This document shows, in pieces, positions 1-7,782 of a stretch of DNA of 64,000 bases. How positions within the stretch are numbered: position 1 is the stretch's first letter; each line of letters opens with the position of its first letter. Made by a program: the position numbers and the translations under genes. This DNA comes from Halobellus salinus (GTDB lineage Archaea > Halobacteriota > Halobacteria > Halobacteriales > Haloferacaceae): positions 44,129 through 108,128 of the forward strand of contig NZ_BMOC01000011.1 in NCBI RefSeq assembly GCF_014646875.1. Reading direction: 5' to 3'. A model generated the notes under the pieces. It was not told where the DNA came from. It saw only the letters and a program-made list of their open reading frames with translations, and searched no databases.

Positions 1-168
1 GACATCCGAAAAGAGTTCGTCGTTGAGTTGTGTGAGCGCCAACCCGGTGACCGCGCGGCTCCCGGTGAGGTCAAGCCGAACGTCGGCGACTTCGCCGACA
101 AAGACGCCTTCGTTCGAGTACACCTCACGGCCGACAAGCGTCGTGATCTTCTGGGGAGTGTCGTCCAT
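1..168 (-). CDS. PRC-barrel domain protein, 3' part cut by window edge
   Basis: Only the first 56 codons are in the window. The reverse-strand translation starts MDDTPQKITTLVGREVY and continues with a G-VFVGEVADVRLDL-G pattern, which is the first beta-hairpin of a PRC-barrel. Such small haloarchaeal proteins are known as RNA- or membrane-associated barrels of undefined role. The ATG at 168 lies about 25 nt after an AT-rich box (CAATTAAG, reverse strand, near 190-198), as expected for a leaderless transcript. The assignment rests on fold pattern only, and the C-terminal half is not visible. Confidence 0.6.
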   Translation of the reverse strand, partial: MDDTPQKITTLVGREVYSNEGVFVGEVADVRLDLTGSRAVTGLALTQLNDELFSDV

Positions 169-295
169 ACTCCGGTGATCGTGAGCGTCCGTCTTAATTG
201 TTCGTAGCCGAACGGCCGTAGCGCCCCGGAGCGACCGGGTGCGGCAGACGTGCGTCGGACGCTCGAGTTCCCGTGACGGCCGCGCCCGCGCCGAC

Positions 296-754
296 TCACC
301 CGGCGTCGAACTCCGGGCCAGTCACCCGGACAGTCACCGTCTCCTCGACCGCCCGGAGGTCGTAGTCGGGCACCGTGCCGTCGGGGCGTCGGGTCACATA
401 CATGGGCTCGACGAGCCGATCCCCGTCGACACCGTAGACCGCAAGCCGGTCGCCGGTGGCTTCGGGGTCGACGTCGCCGTCGCGGATCGCGGTCGCGAGG
501 TCGCGGGTCAGCCACTCTGTCTCCGAGACGCTGGGGTCGCGAATCAGGGCGCGGTCGACGAACCGGACCAGATACCAGTTGAGGTCGTTACACAACGATA
601 CGGCCGCGCCCAGGCTCACCGTGTCGACCGCGAGCGAGTTCTCGAAGGGGGCGTGGCGCTTGTAGGTGGCAAGAGCCTCCCGGGCGGTCTCCCGGGAGAG
701 GAGTTCGTACTGCACGTCAGTGTCCCCGGCGCCGAGCAGACAGACCCGCGTCAC
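296..754 (-). CDS. Conserved haloarchaeal protein (DUF5804-like)
   Basis: A 152-residue acidic soluble protein with no signal peptide or membrane segment. It starts MTRVCLLGAGDTDVQYELLS, which I associate with the DUF5804 family of haloarchaea, whose function is unknown. The GTG at 754 is preferred over a TTG two codons earlier because it matches the usual family start and lies about 30 nt after a TATA-like GATTTGCG on the reverse strand. Family name from memory, moderate certainty; no biochemical role can be inferred. Confidence 0.65.
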   Translation of the reverse strand: MTRVCLLGAGDTDVQYELLSRETAREALATYKRHAPFENSLAVDTVSLGAAVSLCNDLNWYLVRFVDRALIRDPSVSETEWLTRDLATAIRDGDVDPEATGDRLAVYGVDGDRLVEPMYVTRRPDGTVPDYDLRAVEETVTVRVTGPEFDAG

Positions 755-823
755 ACTCAAACTGTAGTCGGAGCACGCAAATCGGTTGCGGTGGCCTCCT
801 CGGGCGGACCGCGCGGGGCTGCG

Positions 824-1093
824 CTACCGGTTCTCGACGTCGTCAAGCCAGGCGTTCGCGCACATCTCGTCGCAAAACGAGAGGAGGCGACGCTCGTGCG
901 TCAGTTTCGCGGCGCCGTCTGTCGCCCGCTCGCGGTCGAGTTCGACCTGATAATGCGGGAGTCGGCGATCGACGCCGTCACCGCACGTCGGGCATGCCTC
1001 GGTGGCGGCGTCCCACTCCGAACGGGACACCACCTGCCGCACGGTCCACTCGGATCCGGGGGGTGCCGGGGAGGGGCTACACGTCTTTGACAT
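824..1093 (-). CDS. Small treble-clef-like zinc-finger protein
   Basis: An 89-residue protein. Its second half has the layout CPTCGDGV ... HYQVEL ... LLSFCDEMCANAW, i.e. CxxC followed by CxxxC, typical of haloarchaeal zinc-binding proteins related to TRASH/MYND-type fingers. Two upstream in-frame ATGs exist (1147 and 1129). The ATG at 1093 is preferred because a TATA-like TTTACATA sits 22-30 nt upstream and the extra residues lack conserved character. Probably a metal-binding regulatory or partner-binding protein; function unknown. Confidence 0.6.
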   Translation of the reverse strand: MSKTCSPSPAPPGSEWTVRQVVSRSEWDAATEACPTCGDGVDRRLPHYQVELDRERATDGAAKLTHERRLLSFCDEMCANAWLDDVENR

Positions 1094-1219
1094 TGACGAA
1101 ACGTTGGGCCTGCAGGTATGTAAATCCATTTTGACCCGGTCGATCACACATATCCTGAACGATCGTCACTATTTTTACGGGGTTCGGTGACGAGACACAC
1201 ACCGCGGAGCGGCGACGAG

Positions 1220-2410
1220 TCACACGGGAACGATCTCCGCGTTCCGGCCGGCCGCCCGGGCCGCGTCGAGCAGCCCCTCGGGTTCGGCGTCGACAACTCC
1301 GTCGGGCGTCGCGTTCGTCTCCGGGTGCGCCGGTGCGATCCGCTCGCAGCCGACAGGGACCGTCGACCCGGCGTAGGTGCCGAGTTCGCGGGCTTCGGAG
1401 ACGATGTCGGCCTTGTCGGCGGCGAACAGCGGGCGGTGGACCGGCCGCGACGACGCGGTGTCGGTAACCGCGAGGTTGGCGCCGGTCTGGCTGGATTTCT
1501 GGCCGACGGACTCGCCGGTGGCGAGGCTGTGGGCGTCCGCGCGGTCGGCAACGCCGTCTGCCGCCGCGACCAGCACCCGGCGGAGCGACACCATTCGAGT
1601 GTCGTGGGTGGCCGCGACGACCCGCTCGATCAGCGGGCCGCCCTCAACGACGCGCGGGCGGAGGTCGGCACGAGGCGCCCGTGGGGCGAGGGTCCCAACC
1701 GCCTCGATCGCCCGAGCGCGGTGGTCTGCGCCGCCGTAGTCGCCGAGGTCGACGTACACCGGAACGGGAGTACACCCGCGGCGGAGCAGCCGCCACGTCG
1801 CGACCGGGGAGTCGATACCGCCGCTGATGAGGACCGCAACGCGGCCTTGGGTGCCGACCGGGAGCCCGCCCGGCCCCTCGATCCGCCGGACCGAGACGAA
1901 CGCCTCACGCTCTCGGGCTTCGATCCGGTAGGTCAGGTCGGGGTCGTCGAGGTCGACGTCGGCGCCCGTCGCTGCGCCGACAACGCGACCGACCTCGCGT
2001 TTCAGATCGGCGTTCGCGAACTCGTGGACGCCGTCGGGGCCGACACGATCGCTGTCGACGGCGTAGGTCTCCGCCGGAGTGTGTGCCCCGGCTGCTGCCA
2101 GGGTGTCGGCCGCGTCGCTGATCGCCGCCAGGTGCGGGTCGGTGGCGACCGCGGGGCGCGCGAACCCCACCCCCGGGATGGTCGCCGCGGTCCGGGCCGC
2201 AGCTGTCGGGCGATCGGTCCGGACCACGATCCGCGACCACGGGCGCTCGACGTCGGCGGTGATCCCCTCGGCGGCGAGCGCGGCGTCGACATCGGCGGCG
2301 ACGCGCTCGGCCATCCGCGCGCGGACCACGCTGCTTTTGACACCGAAATCGCCGTGGCCGAGGAGGACCGCGTTCGTCGGATCCAGTGGGTCTGCGCTGT
2401 TCGGAGACAC
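1220..2410 (-). CDS. thiI: tRNA 4-thiouridine synthase ThiI
   Basis: A 396-residue tRNA sulfurtransferase that adenylates U8 of tRNA for thiolation and may also serve thiazole synthesis. An N-terminal ferredoxin-like/THUMP region (about 1-165) precedes a PP-loop ATPase with the signature [12 protein letters not shown] (about 190). The protein stops after the PP-loop domain. The C-terminal rhodanese domain of the E. coli enzyme is absent, as usual in archaea, which are thought to use sulfide or a persulfide donor directly. The start is GTG at 2410, about 25-30 nt after an AT-rich box. It ends in an ordinary gap before the zinc-finger gene. Confidence 0.9.
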   Translation of the reverse strand: MSPNSADPLDPTNAVLLGHGDFGVKSSVVRARMAERVAADVDAALAAEGITADVERPWSRIVVRTDRPTAAARTAATIPGVGFARPAVATDPHLAAISDAADTLAAAGAHTPAETYAVDSDRVGPDGVHEFANADLKREVGRVVGAATGADVDLDDPDLTYRIEAREREAFVSVRRIEGPGGLPVGTQGRVAVLISGGIDSPVATWRLLRRGCTPVPVYVDLGDYGGADHRARAIEAVGTLAPRAPRADLRPRVVEGGPLIERVVAATHDTRMVSLRRVLVAAADGVADRADAHSLATGESVGQKSSQTGANLAVTDTASSRPVHRPLFAADKADIVSEARELGTYAGSTVPVGCERIAPAHPETNATPDGVVDAEPEGLLDAARAAGRNAEIVPV

Positions 2411-2487
2411 GTGTCACTCCTCGTTCGACGGCGACACAAATCACGCTATCGGCGTGGTCCCGGACCGGGACTCGCGTCCGGGTCGGC

Positions 2488-3693
2488 TCAGAAGGTCGAC
2501 AGCTCGCCGTCGATGACCTGCCTCGTGATGTCGGTCACGTCCGCTAGCCGGTCGTCAACCCGCGCGTGGATCTCCGGTTCGATCTCCGCGAGGTCGACTC
2601 CCGGTTCCGTGACGACCTCCGCGTCAGCGACGTGGGGTTGGTCGATCGGGCGCCCGATCTGCGAGAGCAACCGGACCTGGAGGTCGCGGATGCCGTCGAC
2701 GTCGGCCGCGACCGTCTCGGCGATGTCGGTCGAAAGCAGATTGTATATCTTCCCGATGTGGTTTACTGGATTTTTCCCGGAGGTCGCCTCCATGCTCATC
2801 GGGCGGTTCGGGGTGATGAGCCCGTTTGCGCGGTTACCGCGGCCCACCGAGCCGTCGTCGCCCATCTCCGCGCTGGTGCCCGTGACTGTGAGGTAAATCG
2901 AGCCCTCATCGTAGTTGTCGGCGGTGTTGACGTCGACGCGGACCTCGCGGTCGGTCAGCCGCGCGGCGACGGTCTCGGTGAACTCCCGGACCCGCTCGAC
3001 CGCGTCGTCGTAGGCGTCCAGATCCGGGATGTAGGCGTCGATCACGGCGGCGGCGACCGTGATGTCGATCCGGTTGCTCTCGCGTTTCCCCATCACCTTC
3101 ACGTCCGGACCGAGTTCGGGGTTGTCGTCGGCGTACGCGCCGTTGAGTTCACGCTCGACGGTCAGGACGATCTCCTCGGTTTCCGTGAGCGGCGCGTGGC
3201 CGACGCCGTAGGAGGTGTCGTTGGCCATCGGGACCTCCGCGCCGTCCTCCCCGAACACGTCTTGGAGGTCGCCGGAGCCCTCGCCCAGCCGAGTGTCGAC
3301 CACGATGTCGGTTCCGACGTCGAGTTCGGGGACATACTCGTTGAGGTATTCGCGGGCGGCCGAAAGCGCCGTGGCGTCCACCGGGAGTTTCTGCCCGTCG
3401 TACTCCGTGGTGGCGCGGCCGACGATCAGGACGTAGATGGGTTCGACCATCTCGCCGCCACCGTACCGCGGTGCCGACTCCCCGGCGACTAGCTGCGTCT
3501 CGTCGGTGTTGTAGTGGAGAACGCGCCCGACGCGCTCGATGTAGAGCTGTGAGAGCGCCTGTGAGACGCTCTCGGCGAGCCCGTCGCAGATCGAGTCGGG
3601 GTGGCCAATCCCCTTCCGCTCGACGATTTCGACTCCTTGGTCCTCGACTGCAGCCCGTTCCGCCGCCTTGACGTTGATGTTCCGTTCGGTCAT
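2488..3693 (-). CDS. mat: S-adenosylmethionine synthetase, archaeal type
   Basis: A 401-residue archaeal-type methionine adenosyltransferase (distinct from bacterial MetK), making AdoMet from methionine and ATP. Recognisable are MTERNINV at the start, the [18 protein letters not shown] segment with the catalytic His/Asp, and [20 protein letters not shown] near 280, all typical of this family. Length matches the usual ~400. The ATG at 3693 is favoured over a GTG at 3708 because MTERNI is the common family start. AdoMet made here would feed the Dph2, methyltransferase and SAM-hydrolase proteins elsewhere in the window. Confidence 0.95.
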   Translation of the reverse strand: MTERNINVKAAERAAVEDQGVEIVERKGIGHPDSICDGLAESVSQALSQLYIERVGRVLHYNTDETQLVAGESAPRYGGGEMVEPIYVLIVGRATTEYDGQKLPVDATALSAAREYLNEYVPELDVGTDIVVDTRLGEGSGDLQDVFGEDGAEVPMANDTSYGVGHAPLTETEEIVLTVERELNGAYADDNPELGPDVKVMGKRESNRIDITVAAAVIDAYIPDLDAYDDAVERVREFTETVAARLTDREVRVDVNTADNYDEGSIYLTVTGTSAEMGDDGSVGRGNRANGLITPNRPMSMEATSGKNPVNHIGKIYNLLSTDIAETVAADVDGIRDLQVRLLSQIGRPIDQPHVADAEVVTEPGVDLAEIEPEIHARVDDRLADVTDITRQVIDGELSTF

Positions 3694-3843
3694 TTGCCGA
3701 GCGTTCACCCCGGCCGATCCTATAACTTGCGGAACTGTTTGGAACGAATATTATTACCTCTAGACATCATTTGGGCGGCGTGCAAAGCGTCGCGCACCGA
3801 ACAGCGCGGCGTGCAAAGCGTCGCTCGTCGAACGGGACGGGGT

Positions 3844-4443
3844 TCAGTTCTCCGCGTCGAGCAACAGCCCGAGGTAGGAGGTCCGGATCTGGTCGTCGGG
3901 GTCGAGTCCGAGATCAGAGAGCACGTCCGCGGCCCCCTCCCGGACTTCGGCGACCGCGTCGCTCGCGGCCGTCTCGGCTTCGACCTCCACGAACTCTCCC
4001 AGCCCGTCGACGCGGTCGAGCGAGACGGTATACCCGTCGAGTTCGAAGAACGTGCGGTCCTTTTCCACCACCGCCGCCGGCTCGAACCCCAGCCCCGCGA
4101 GAATGTCTGCGGCCTCGTCGCCGTCGACGACCTCCGTTTCGTGTTCCTCGCGGGTCTTCGATTCCGCCTCGACCAGCGGCCCCTTGTACGTCACTCTGGT
4201 CGTCGGCTCCGCGTCCGCCACGTCCGAGTGGTCACCCGGTGCCTGCGCGCCCGACGCTCCGACCCGTTCCCGGGTCTCCGCACGGAGCCGCAACGCCTCG
4301 TCGGTCTCGGCGAAGTCCCGATGCGGGGCGTCGTAGTAGGTGTCGACCTGTCGGACCCGCCGGTCGAGCGACGCGCCGGCGTCGTTGAGCGCTTCTCGCA
4401 CGGAGTCGTGGTCGGCGCGGAGTTTGAGTTCGACCTCGTACAC
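3844..4443 (-). CDS. cyaB: CYTH-fold protein, class IV adenylate cyclase-like (CyaB)
   Basis: A 199-residue CYTH (CyaB/thiamine-triphosphatase) domain covering the whole protein. It starts MYEVELKLRA, containing the ExExK signature that binds triphosphate, followed by QVDTYYDAPHRDFAETDEALRLR and paired basic/acidic strands (VTYKGPL, EHETEV). Archaeal members are annotated as CyaB-type adenylate cyclase, but inorganic triphosphatase activity is an equal possibility and the sequence alone cannot separate them. Start is GTG, about 25 nt after a CTGTTTTTG box. It diverges from the FKBP gene. Confidence 0.8.
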   Translation of the reverse strand: MYEVELKLRADHDSVREALNDAGASLDRRVRQVDTYYDAPHRDFAETDEALRLRAETRERVGASGAQAPGDHSDVADAEPTTRVTYKGPLVEAESKTREEHETEVVDGDEAADILAGLGFEPAAVVEKDRTFFELDGYTVSLDRVDGLGEFVEVEAETAASDAVAEVREGAADVLSDLGLDPDDQIRTSYLGLLLDAEN

Positions 4444-4568
4444 ACCGGCCGGTCGGACGGCACCCGCAAAAACAGTCCGTTTCCGGGGTCCCGTCGGGCT
4501 CCGGACGGGGACGGCCCGCGCCGGACCGAAACGTGATTCTTAAGAGTCGCACGGGTGACTATCCGGAT

Positions 4569-5603
4569 ATGAGTGACGAACAGCAGGCCGATGCCGACGA
4601 CTCGCCGGACGACGGCGACGTCCCCACCGACGAACCGAACGGACACGACGATGCCGACGTCGCCGGGGAGTCGTCCGAAGACGTCTCCGAGGAGACGCCC
4701 GACGACGTCGTCGAGGACGGCGACTTCGTCAGACTGGCGTACACGCTCCGGACGACCGACGACGGCCAGGTCGTCGATACGACCGACGCGGACGTCGCCG
4801 AGGACGCCGAAATCGACACCGACGAGTACGACTTCGAGCCGCGGATCATCGTGATCGGCGCCGGACACGTCTTCGAGAGCGTCGACGACGCGCTGATCGG
4901 CCAAGCCGTCGGCGCAACCGGGACGGTCGAGATCAGCGCCAAGGAGGCGTTCGGTGAGTACGACGACGACGAGGTCCGGACGGTGTCGGCCAACAAGATC
5001 GACGAAGAGAACCGGTACCCCGGCGCGCAGGTCCAGATCGACGGCGACCAGGGCCGGATCATCACCGTCGTCAGTGGCCGCGCTCGCGTCGACTTCAACC
5101 ACCCGCTGGCCGGCGAGGACCTCGAATACGAGTACGAGGTTCTCGACCTGGTCGACGACCGCGAGGAACAGGCACAGAGCCTGCTCGGCATGTATCTCCA
5201 GCAGTCGCCCGAGGTCTGGATCCAGACCGACACCGTCGAGGAGGAGCAGGTCGTCGAGGTCGACGACGAGGACGAAGAGGAGGTCGAGACCGAACTCGAA
5301 GTCGTCGAGACCGAAGAGGAGACGCTGTACATCGAGGCCACCCCCCAGATGACCATGAACCAGCAGTGGATGTTCTCGAAACAGCAGATCGCCCAGGACG
5401 TGATGGACCGACTCAACCTCGACCGGGTCATCGTCCAGGAGACCATCGACGGGAGCGGTGGGATGATGGGCGGCCTCGGCGGCATGATGGGCGCCGGCGG
5501 TGCCGGCGGCGCTGCGCCCGAGGACATCGAGGACGCCATCGAGGACGTCGACGTCGACGCCGACGAACTCGCCGAGGAACTCGACGCCGACATCGAGGAG
5601 TAA
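4569..5603 (+). CDS. FKBP/SlyD-type peptidyl-prolyl isomerase with acidic extensions
   Basis: A 344-residue protein. A very acidic ~40-residue leader is followed by an FKBP core (GDFVRLAYTLRT, IVIGAGHVFESVDDALIGQAVG) with the SlyD-style inserted-flap region (YPGAQVQIDGDQGRIITVVSG, VDFNHPLAGEDLEYEYEV) up to about residue 210. A long C-terminal domain follows with a Gly/Met-rich patch (GGMMGGLGGMMGAGG) and a terminal acidic helix. It should catalyse prolyl cis/trans isomerisation and chaperone folding in the cytosol. The Met/Gly patch could bind metal or hydrophobic segments. The ATG at 4569 is chosen because upstream codons overlap the promoter region. After the stop, 45-bp repeats continue in the same frame. 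Confidence 0.88.
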   Translation: MSDEQQADADDSPDDGDVPTDEPNGHDDADVAGESSEDVSEETPDDVVEDGDFVRLAYTLRTTDDGQVVDTTDADVAEDAEIDTDEYDFEPRIIVIGAGHVFESVDDALIGQAVGATGTVEISAKEAFGEYDDDEVRTVSANKIDEENRYPGAQVQIDGDQGRIITVVSGRARVDFNHPLAGEDLEYEYEVLDLVDDREEQAQSLLGMYLQQSPEVWIQTDTVEEEQVVEVDDEDEEEVETELEVVETEEETLYIEATPQMTMNQQWMFSKQQIAQDVMDRLNLDRVIVQETIDGSGGMMGGLGGMMGAGGAGGAAPEDIEDAIEDVDVDADELAEELDADIEE

Positions 5604-5618
5604 CCCCCGGACGCTCGC

Positions 5619-5753
5619 GACCGACTTCTGCCGCCGGACCCGTTCTTTCTGTCGCCGTTCGTGGACCGGCTCCTGCCGCCGGACCCGTCCTTTCTGTCGC
5701 CGTTCGTGGACCGACTTCTGCCGCCGGACCCGTCCTTTCTGTCGCCGTTCGTG
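5619..5753 (+). repeat. 45-bp tandem repeat, three copies
   Basis: Units at 5619-5663, 5664-5708 and 5709-5753, then a partial fourth that diverges after about 12 nt. Units differ at only a few positions. 45 bp is a whole number of codons, and the phase is that of the upstream FKBP gene. Each unit reads DRLLPPDPSFLSPFV in that frame. Copy number probably varies between strains by slippage. Confidence 0.97.
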
Positions 5754-5912
5754 GACCGGCTCCCGCTCGGCGGCCTCGACACGCCGCGGAACCGGTCGGC
5801 GGTGACGCTCGCGGTCACAGCGCTGTTCGTCTCCTTCGGCGTGCTGTCGGCCTCCGGCGGACGACGCTACCGGCGGTCGGCTACGCGATGTCCCGGCTGG
5901 TGTCGACGGTGA
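5661..5912 (+). CDS. Possible small membrane protein encoded by the 45-bp repeat and its 3' flank
   Basis: A GTG-initiated frame of 83 codons, in phase with the upstream FKBP gene but separated from it by the TAA at 5601. It reads two copies of DRLLPPDPSFLSPFV, then a linker (GGLDTPRNRS), one hydrophobic stretch able to span a membrane (AVTLAVTALFVSFGVLSASGG) and a basic tail overlapping the end of the convergent gene. Codon usage up to the hydrophobic stretch is strongly G/C-ending, as in real genes here. The last ~15 codons look like antisense of the neighbour. No promoter of its own is obvious. Could be a small anchor protein, a decayed 3' end, or chance. Confidence 0.3.
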   Translation: MDRLLPPDPSFLSPFVDRLLPPDPSFLSPFVDRLPLGGLDTPRNRSAVTLAVTALFVSFGVLSASGGRRYRRSATRCPGWCRR

Positions 5913-6507
5913 CGCGCTCACCGAGCCGGAGTTTGATCGTCTCCTCCGGCGGGCGACCGCCGCGGAACTTCGGCACCGCGAGCCGGTTTTCGACCTCGGA
6001 GCCGTCGATCCGGGTCCGGAGGTCGAACACCACGTCGGCCATGTGCTTCGTGAATCCCCTGTTCTCGGGCTCCTCGCCGGCCTTCATGCCGTGGAGGACC
6101 GCCAACCCGCCGGTGTTGACCATGTGGGTCTGGAGTTCGTTCAGGAACTGTCGGTACCGGGCGGGTTCGGTCGTCTCTAAAACGTCGACGGCGTCAATGA
6201 CGAGGTTCGCACCCTCGGGGAGGTCGCGAATAAACCGGTTTGCGGTGTCCAGCGGCGCGTCGCCGCCGACATCCCGGAGCGCGGGGTCACCGACCGGACC
6301 GGTTGTCCGGTCGAGCGCGTCCTGGACTGCCTGGTCCGACCGGATGGTGGTGAGATACAGCGTCGACCGTACGCCCGTGAGCTCGTAGAGGAACAGCTCC
6401 GACTGGCTGGCGGGGTCCGCGGCGAGAAACACGATGCTCCCCGGGGGGATCCCGCCGTCGAGTTGGCGGTCGAGGATGTCGATCCCGGTCGAGAGCCGTC
6501 CTGTCAC
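5881..6507 (-). CDS. RecA-superfamily HTR-like protein with degenerate Walker A
   Basis: A 208-residue KaiC/RAD55-like protein. It opens with TGRLSTGIDILDRQLDGGIPPGS as RecA/KaiC domains do, but where GxxxxGKT is expected it has FLAADPASQSE. A Walker B-like strand (ANLVIDAVDVL) is present. Haloarchaeal HTR-like proteins share this ADPASQSE motif, so loss of ATP-binding Lys is a family trait rather than a local mutation. The GTG at 6507 fits a leaderless start about 25 nt after AAACATAAG, and longer starts would overlap the MinD-like gene. A regulatory or scaffolding role beside that ATPase is inference. Confidence 0.75.
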   Translation of the reverse strand: MTGRLSTGIDILDRQLDGGIPPGSIVFLAADPASQSELFLYELTGVRSTLYLTTIRSDQAVQDALDRTTGPVGDPALRDVGGDAPLDTANRFIRDLPEGANLVIDAVDVLETTEPARYRQFLNELQTHMVNTGGLAVLHGMKAGEEPENRGFTKHMADVVFDLRTRIDGSEVENRLAVPKFRGGRPPEETIKLRLGERVTVDTSRDIA

Positions 6508-6532
6508 ACGGGCCGGTTGGACGCCGCCCGGC

Positions 6533-7135
6533 TTATGTTTTCGGCTGGTGTCGGAGCGTCCGCGCGAGGCGTTGGTACGCCCCCCGTACGTCCGGGTCCG
6601 CCAGCGGGTCCGGGGCGTCGGGGACGGTCGCGACCACCGGACACCCCAGGAGGTCGTCAACGCCGGGCGGTGCGATCCGCGCGCGGGTCACCACGGCACC
6701 GACCACCGACGTCCCGACCGCCCGCGCCATCGCTGCGGTCTTGGCTGCGTCGCGGAGTCCGGCCACGCACGCGGTCGACACCAGGAGGGCGCGGTCCGCG
6801 ATCCGGAGCGGGACGGTCGCGTCCGGGCCGGCACCGGCGGGACAGTCCACAAGCGCGAGGTGAGAGTCGTGCGCGCGGAGGTGTCGGAGTCGGTCGCCAA
6901 GACCCTCCGGGAGGTCGCGAGGCGCCGGCACGACGCGCGTCTCCGACGGAGCGGTGGGGTCCGGGTGTCCCGGGCCGTTCGGCGGACAGTCGCGTGGGAC
7001 ACCGGCCAGGGCGTGGAGATTGGGGAGGTCGCAGTCGGCGTCAACCGCGAGGGTCGGCCCGTCGATCGCACGCGCCAACCCCAGGGTCGTGGTCGTCTTT
7101 CCGCTACCGCCCTTGCCGCCGGCAATCGCAAGCAT
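6533..7135 (-). CDS. MinD/ParA-family P-loop ATPase
   Basis: A 200-residue deviant Walker A ATPase. The N-terminus reads MLAIAGGKGGSGKTTTTLGLA (deviant P-loop with the signature Lys), followed by AVDADCDLPNLHAL (switch I) and HLALVDCPAGAGPDA (Walker B/switch II). It is shorter than typical MinD (~260) and lacks an obvious C-terminal amphipathic helix. Homologues position cell-surface or division machinery, but the partner here is unknown. The ATG at 7135 is set by the P-loop starting at once and by a TTGAAATACC box upstream. Only 25 nt separates its stop from the next start, so the two may be co-transcribed despite the downstream gene's own TATA-like box. Confidence 0.82.
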   Translation of the reverse strand: MLAIAGGKGGSGKTTTTLGLARAIDGPTLAVDADCDLPNLHALAGVPRDCPPNGPGHPDPTAPSETRVVPAPRDLPEGLGDRLRHLRAHDSHLALVDCPAGAGPDATVPLRIADRALLVSTACVAGLRDAAKTAAMARAVGTSVVGAVVTRARIAPPGVDDLLGCPVVATVPDAPDPLADPDVRGAYQRLARTLRHQPKT

Positions 7136-7220
7136 ACCGGGGGTGGTCACGGCTTGGTATTTCAAGCCTGGCCGCGACTCGCCGAGCCACAGACACCAAG
7201 CGAACCCTAATCGCGGAGAG

Positions 7221-7595
7221 CTACTCCTGACAGCAGCCGCCGGCCTCGCCGCCGAAATCGACCGCGAGCGGCTCCGAGATCGCCTCGTTGATCGATTCGA
7301 GCCGCTCTTGGAGTTCTTTTTGGGCGTCGAGGTAGTCTGCCATCTTCGGCATGGAGTGGAGGTCCTCCTGGGCCGACTGGACCTCGCGTACGAGTTCCTG
7401 GGTCGCGCCACCGGTCTTCCGGGCCTGCACGTACCGATCCCGGACCGCGTGGAACTCTGCGATCTGCGATTGGACCTCGTCGTCGGCCTCGACTGCGGCT
7501 TTCGCCCGCTCGAAGGCGTCGTACTCGGGCGTCTTGGCGATCGCGTCTCCCAACTCGCGGCCGAGGGTTTCGAGCCGGTCGGTCTGAACGCTCAT
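7221..7595 (-). CDS. hcsL: YlbF/YmcA-like helical protein with C-terminal Cys-Cys tail (halo-CC-star type)
   Basis: A 124-residue all-helical protein (RLETLGRELGDAIAKTPEYDAF ..., ... MPKMADYLDAQKELQERLESINEAI) typical of the YlbF/YmcA (Com_YlbF) fold. It ends GGEAGGCCQE. In Bacillus, YlbF/YmcA form a complex with Fe-S clusters that modulates RNase Y. Haloarchaeal proteins of this form with a terminal Cys-Cys have been named halo-CC-star proteins (name from memory). The ATG at 7595 follows a TTGAAATCG box by about 25 nt, and 23-bp tandem repeats lie just upstream of that box. Function in archaea unknown; metal or Fe-S binding by the tail is a reasonable guess. Confidence 0.75.
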   Translation of the reverse strand: MSVQTDRLETLGRELGDAIAKTPEYDAFERAKAAVEADDEVQSQIAEFHAVRDRYVQARKTGGATQELVREVQSAQEDLHSMPKMADYLDAQKELQERLESINEAISEPLAVDFGGEAGGCCQE

Positions 7596-7637
7596 CAACC
7601 GGAGTTGGGACGGGGTCGATTTCAACCTGCCGGAGGG

Positions 7638-7705
7638 ATGGGACCGACCCGCGCCTGACGATGGGACCGACCCGCGCCTGACGATGGGACCGACCCGCGC
7701 CTGAC
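7638..7705. repeat. 23-bp tandem repeat, three copies, in a divergent promoter region
   Basis: Units at 7638-7660, 7661-7683 and 7684-7705 (last lacks its final base), identical over the shared length. They lie between the TATA-like box of the reverse-strand YlbF-like gene and that of dph2. A 23-bp period changes helical phase by about two turns per unit. The unit cannot keep a reading frame, so a coding role is unlikely. Confidence 0.97.
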
Positions 7706-7782
7706 AGTTCGGGCGGCCGCACGCGACGGCCCACACTTGGGGACCGCCGGGGTTATGGACCTCGGCGGAGTAGCTCTCTATA

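Noticed and set aside
1187..2896. 569-codon forward frame opposite thiI and the AdoMet synthetase gene
   Set aside because: It crosses two certain reverse-strand genes, has Arg/Gly/Val-rich composition typical of antisense of GC-rich genes and no motif.
5601..5603. Programmed readthrough or selenocysteine/pyrrolysine at the FKBP stop
   Set aside because: The stop is TAA, which is not recoded in archaea as TGA or TAG can be, and no recoding signal was seen; kept only as a question in the findings.
5619..5753. CRISPR array
   Set aside because: Units are directly adjacent with no spacers, as are the 23-, 33- and 102-bp repeats.
4191..5921. 576-codon reverse frame over the FKBP gene
   Set aside because: Antisense of a certain acidic gene; repeated Asp/Val composition is the mirror of its GTC/GAC codons.
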